Positions 6,449 through 6,544 of a stretch of 6,544 nucleotides of DNA are shown piece by piece. The position numbers were made by a program, and so were the translations under genes. Position 1 is the first letter of the stretch. Each line of letters opens with the position of its first letter. The stretch spans positions 1-6,544 of the forward strand of contig CALBLB010000210.1 of the NCBI GenBank assembly GCA_937896115.1. The letters are read 5' to 3'. This DNA is from an uncultured Succinatimonas sp. (GTDB lineage Bacteria > Pseudomonadota > Gammaproteobacteria > Enterobacterales > Succinivibrionaceae). Under the pieces are notes generated by a model. It ran no database searches. It saw only the letters and a program-made list of their open reading frames with translations, and was not told where the DNA came from.

Positions 6449-6544
6449 ATGGCGGATCTGTTAGAAATAAAAGAATACCCTGTAGATCCTCAAAGAAAAG
6501 AAGATCTAGATCCAACCAACGACATACTTTTCAAATTTATCTTC
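6449..6544 (+). CDS. Probable Rpn-family PD-(D/E)XK nuclease / putative transposase, N-terminal fragment (3' end outside window)
   Basis: Only 32 codons are present before the window ends. ATG 6449 has a good Shine-Dalgarno, AGGG (6438-6441), 7 nt upstream. The visible N-terminus ends with LDPTNDILFKFIF. This resembles the conserved opening motif (roughly xPxNDxxFKxxF, followed by Gly) of the Rpn / PDDEXK_2 family, whose members include the E. coli YhgA-like recombination-promoting nucleases and are often annotated as putative transposases. In this family the nuclease residues lie further on and cannot be seen here. The gene and its leader are AT-rich (about 34% GC over 6361-6544 by hand count, against about 53% in a sampled pepN stretch), which fits an acquired, multicopy accessory gene. 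It has its own candidate promoter and is unlikely to belong functionally to the pepN-pyrD unit. The family call rests on one short motif. Confidence 0.65.
   Translation, partial: MADLLEIKEYPVDPQRKEDLDPTNDILFKFIF

Overview
The window looks like a piece of a gammaproteobacterial chromosome: a housekeeping block of moderate GC (a sampled pepN line is about 53%) that becomes clearly AT-rich at its right end (about 34% GC by hand count over 6361-6544). All genes are on the + strand. In order they are: the 3' end of proQ (RNA chaperone), prc (tail-specific periplasmic protease, broken), pepN (aminopeptidase N), a small DUF2835-family gene, pyrD (class 2 dihydroorotate dehydrogenase), and the first 32 codons of a probable Rpn/PD-(D/E)XK nuclease-transposase gene. 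proQ next to prc is the arrangement known from E. coli. The tight pepN-DUF2835-pyrD run (9 and 8 nt gaps) fits gammaproteobacteria outside the enterics. A gut or rumen anaerobe such as a member of Succinivibrionaceae is possible, but this is only an inference from gene order and style.

Left part (1-2345): the ProQ C-terminal Tudor-like domain ends at 278. After a 31 nt gap with a good Shine-Dalgarno comes prc. Its reading frame breaks at about 1518. The sequence runs from the conserved DLRSDGG motif straight into a stretch that belongs about 13 residues further on in E. coli Prc, in another frame. The simplest reading is a deletion of about 40 nt that removes a conserved core segment and separates the signal peptide and PDZ region from the Ser-Lys catalytic dyad. 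A strong intrinsic terminator (2355-2381) follows prc and ends only 16 nt before the pepN start codon.

Middle part (2398-6311): pepN is intact, with GAMEN, HExxH and the distal Glu and Tyr all in their expected places. The DUF2835 gene and pyrD follow with short gaps and are probably co-transcribed with it. PyrD is a full-length quinone-type enzyme, but it has Cys180 where class 2 enzymes normally have the catalytic Ser, and the next part of the active-site loop also differs.

Right part (6312-6544): a 137 nt AT-rich spacer holds two inverted repeats and a candidate promoter with a perfect TTGACA -35 box, followed by the start of the Rpn-family gene, which runs off the window. I found no CRISPR array, tRNA, rRNA, complete insertion sequence or obviously new multi-gene system. 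The observations most worth following up are the broken prc and the Ser-to-Cys substitution in PyrD.
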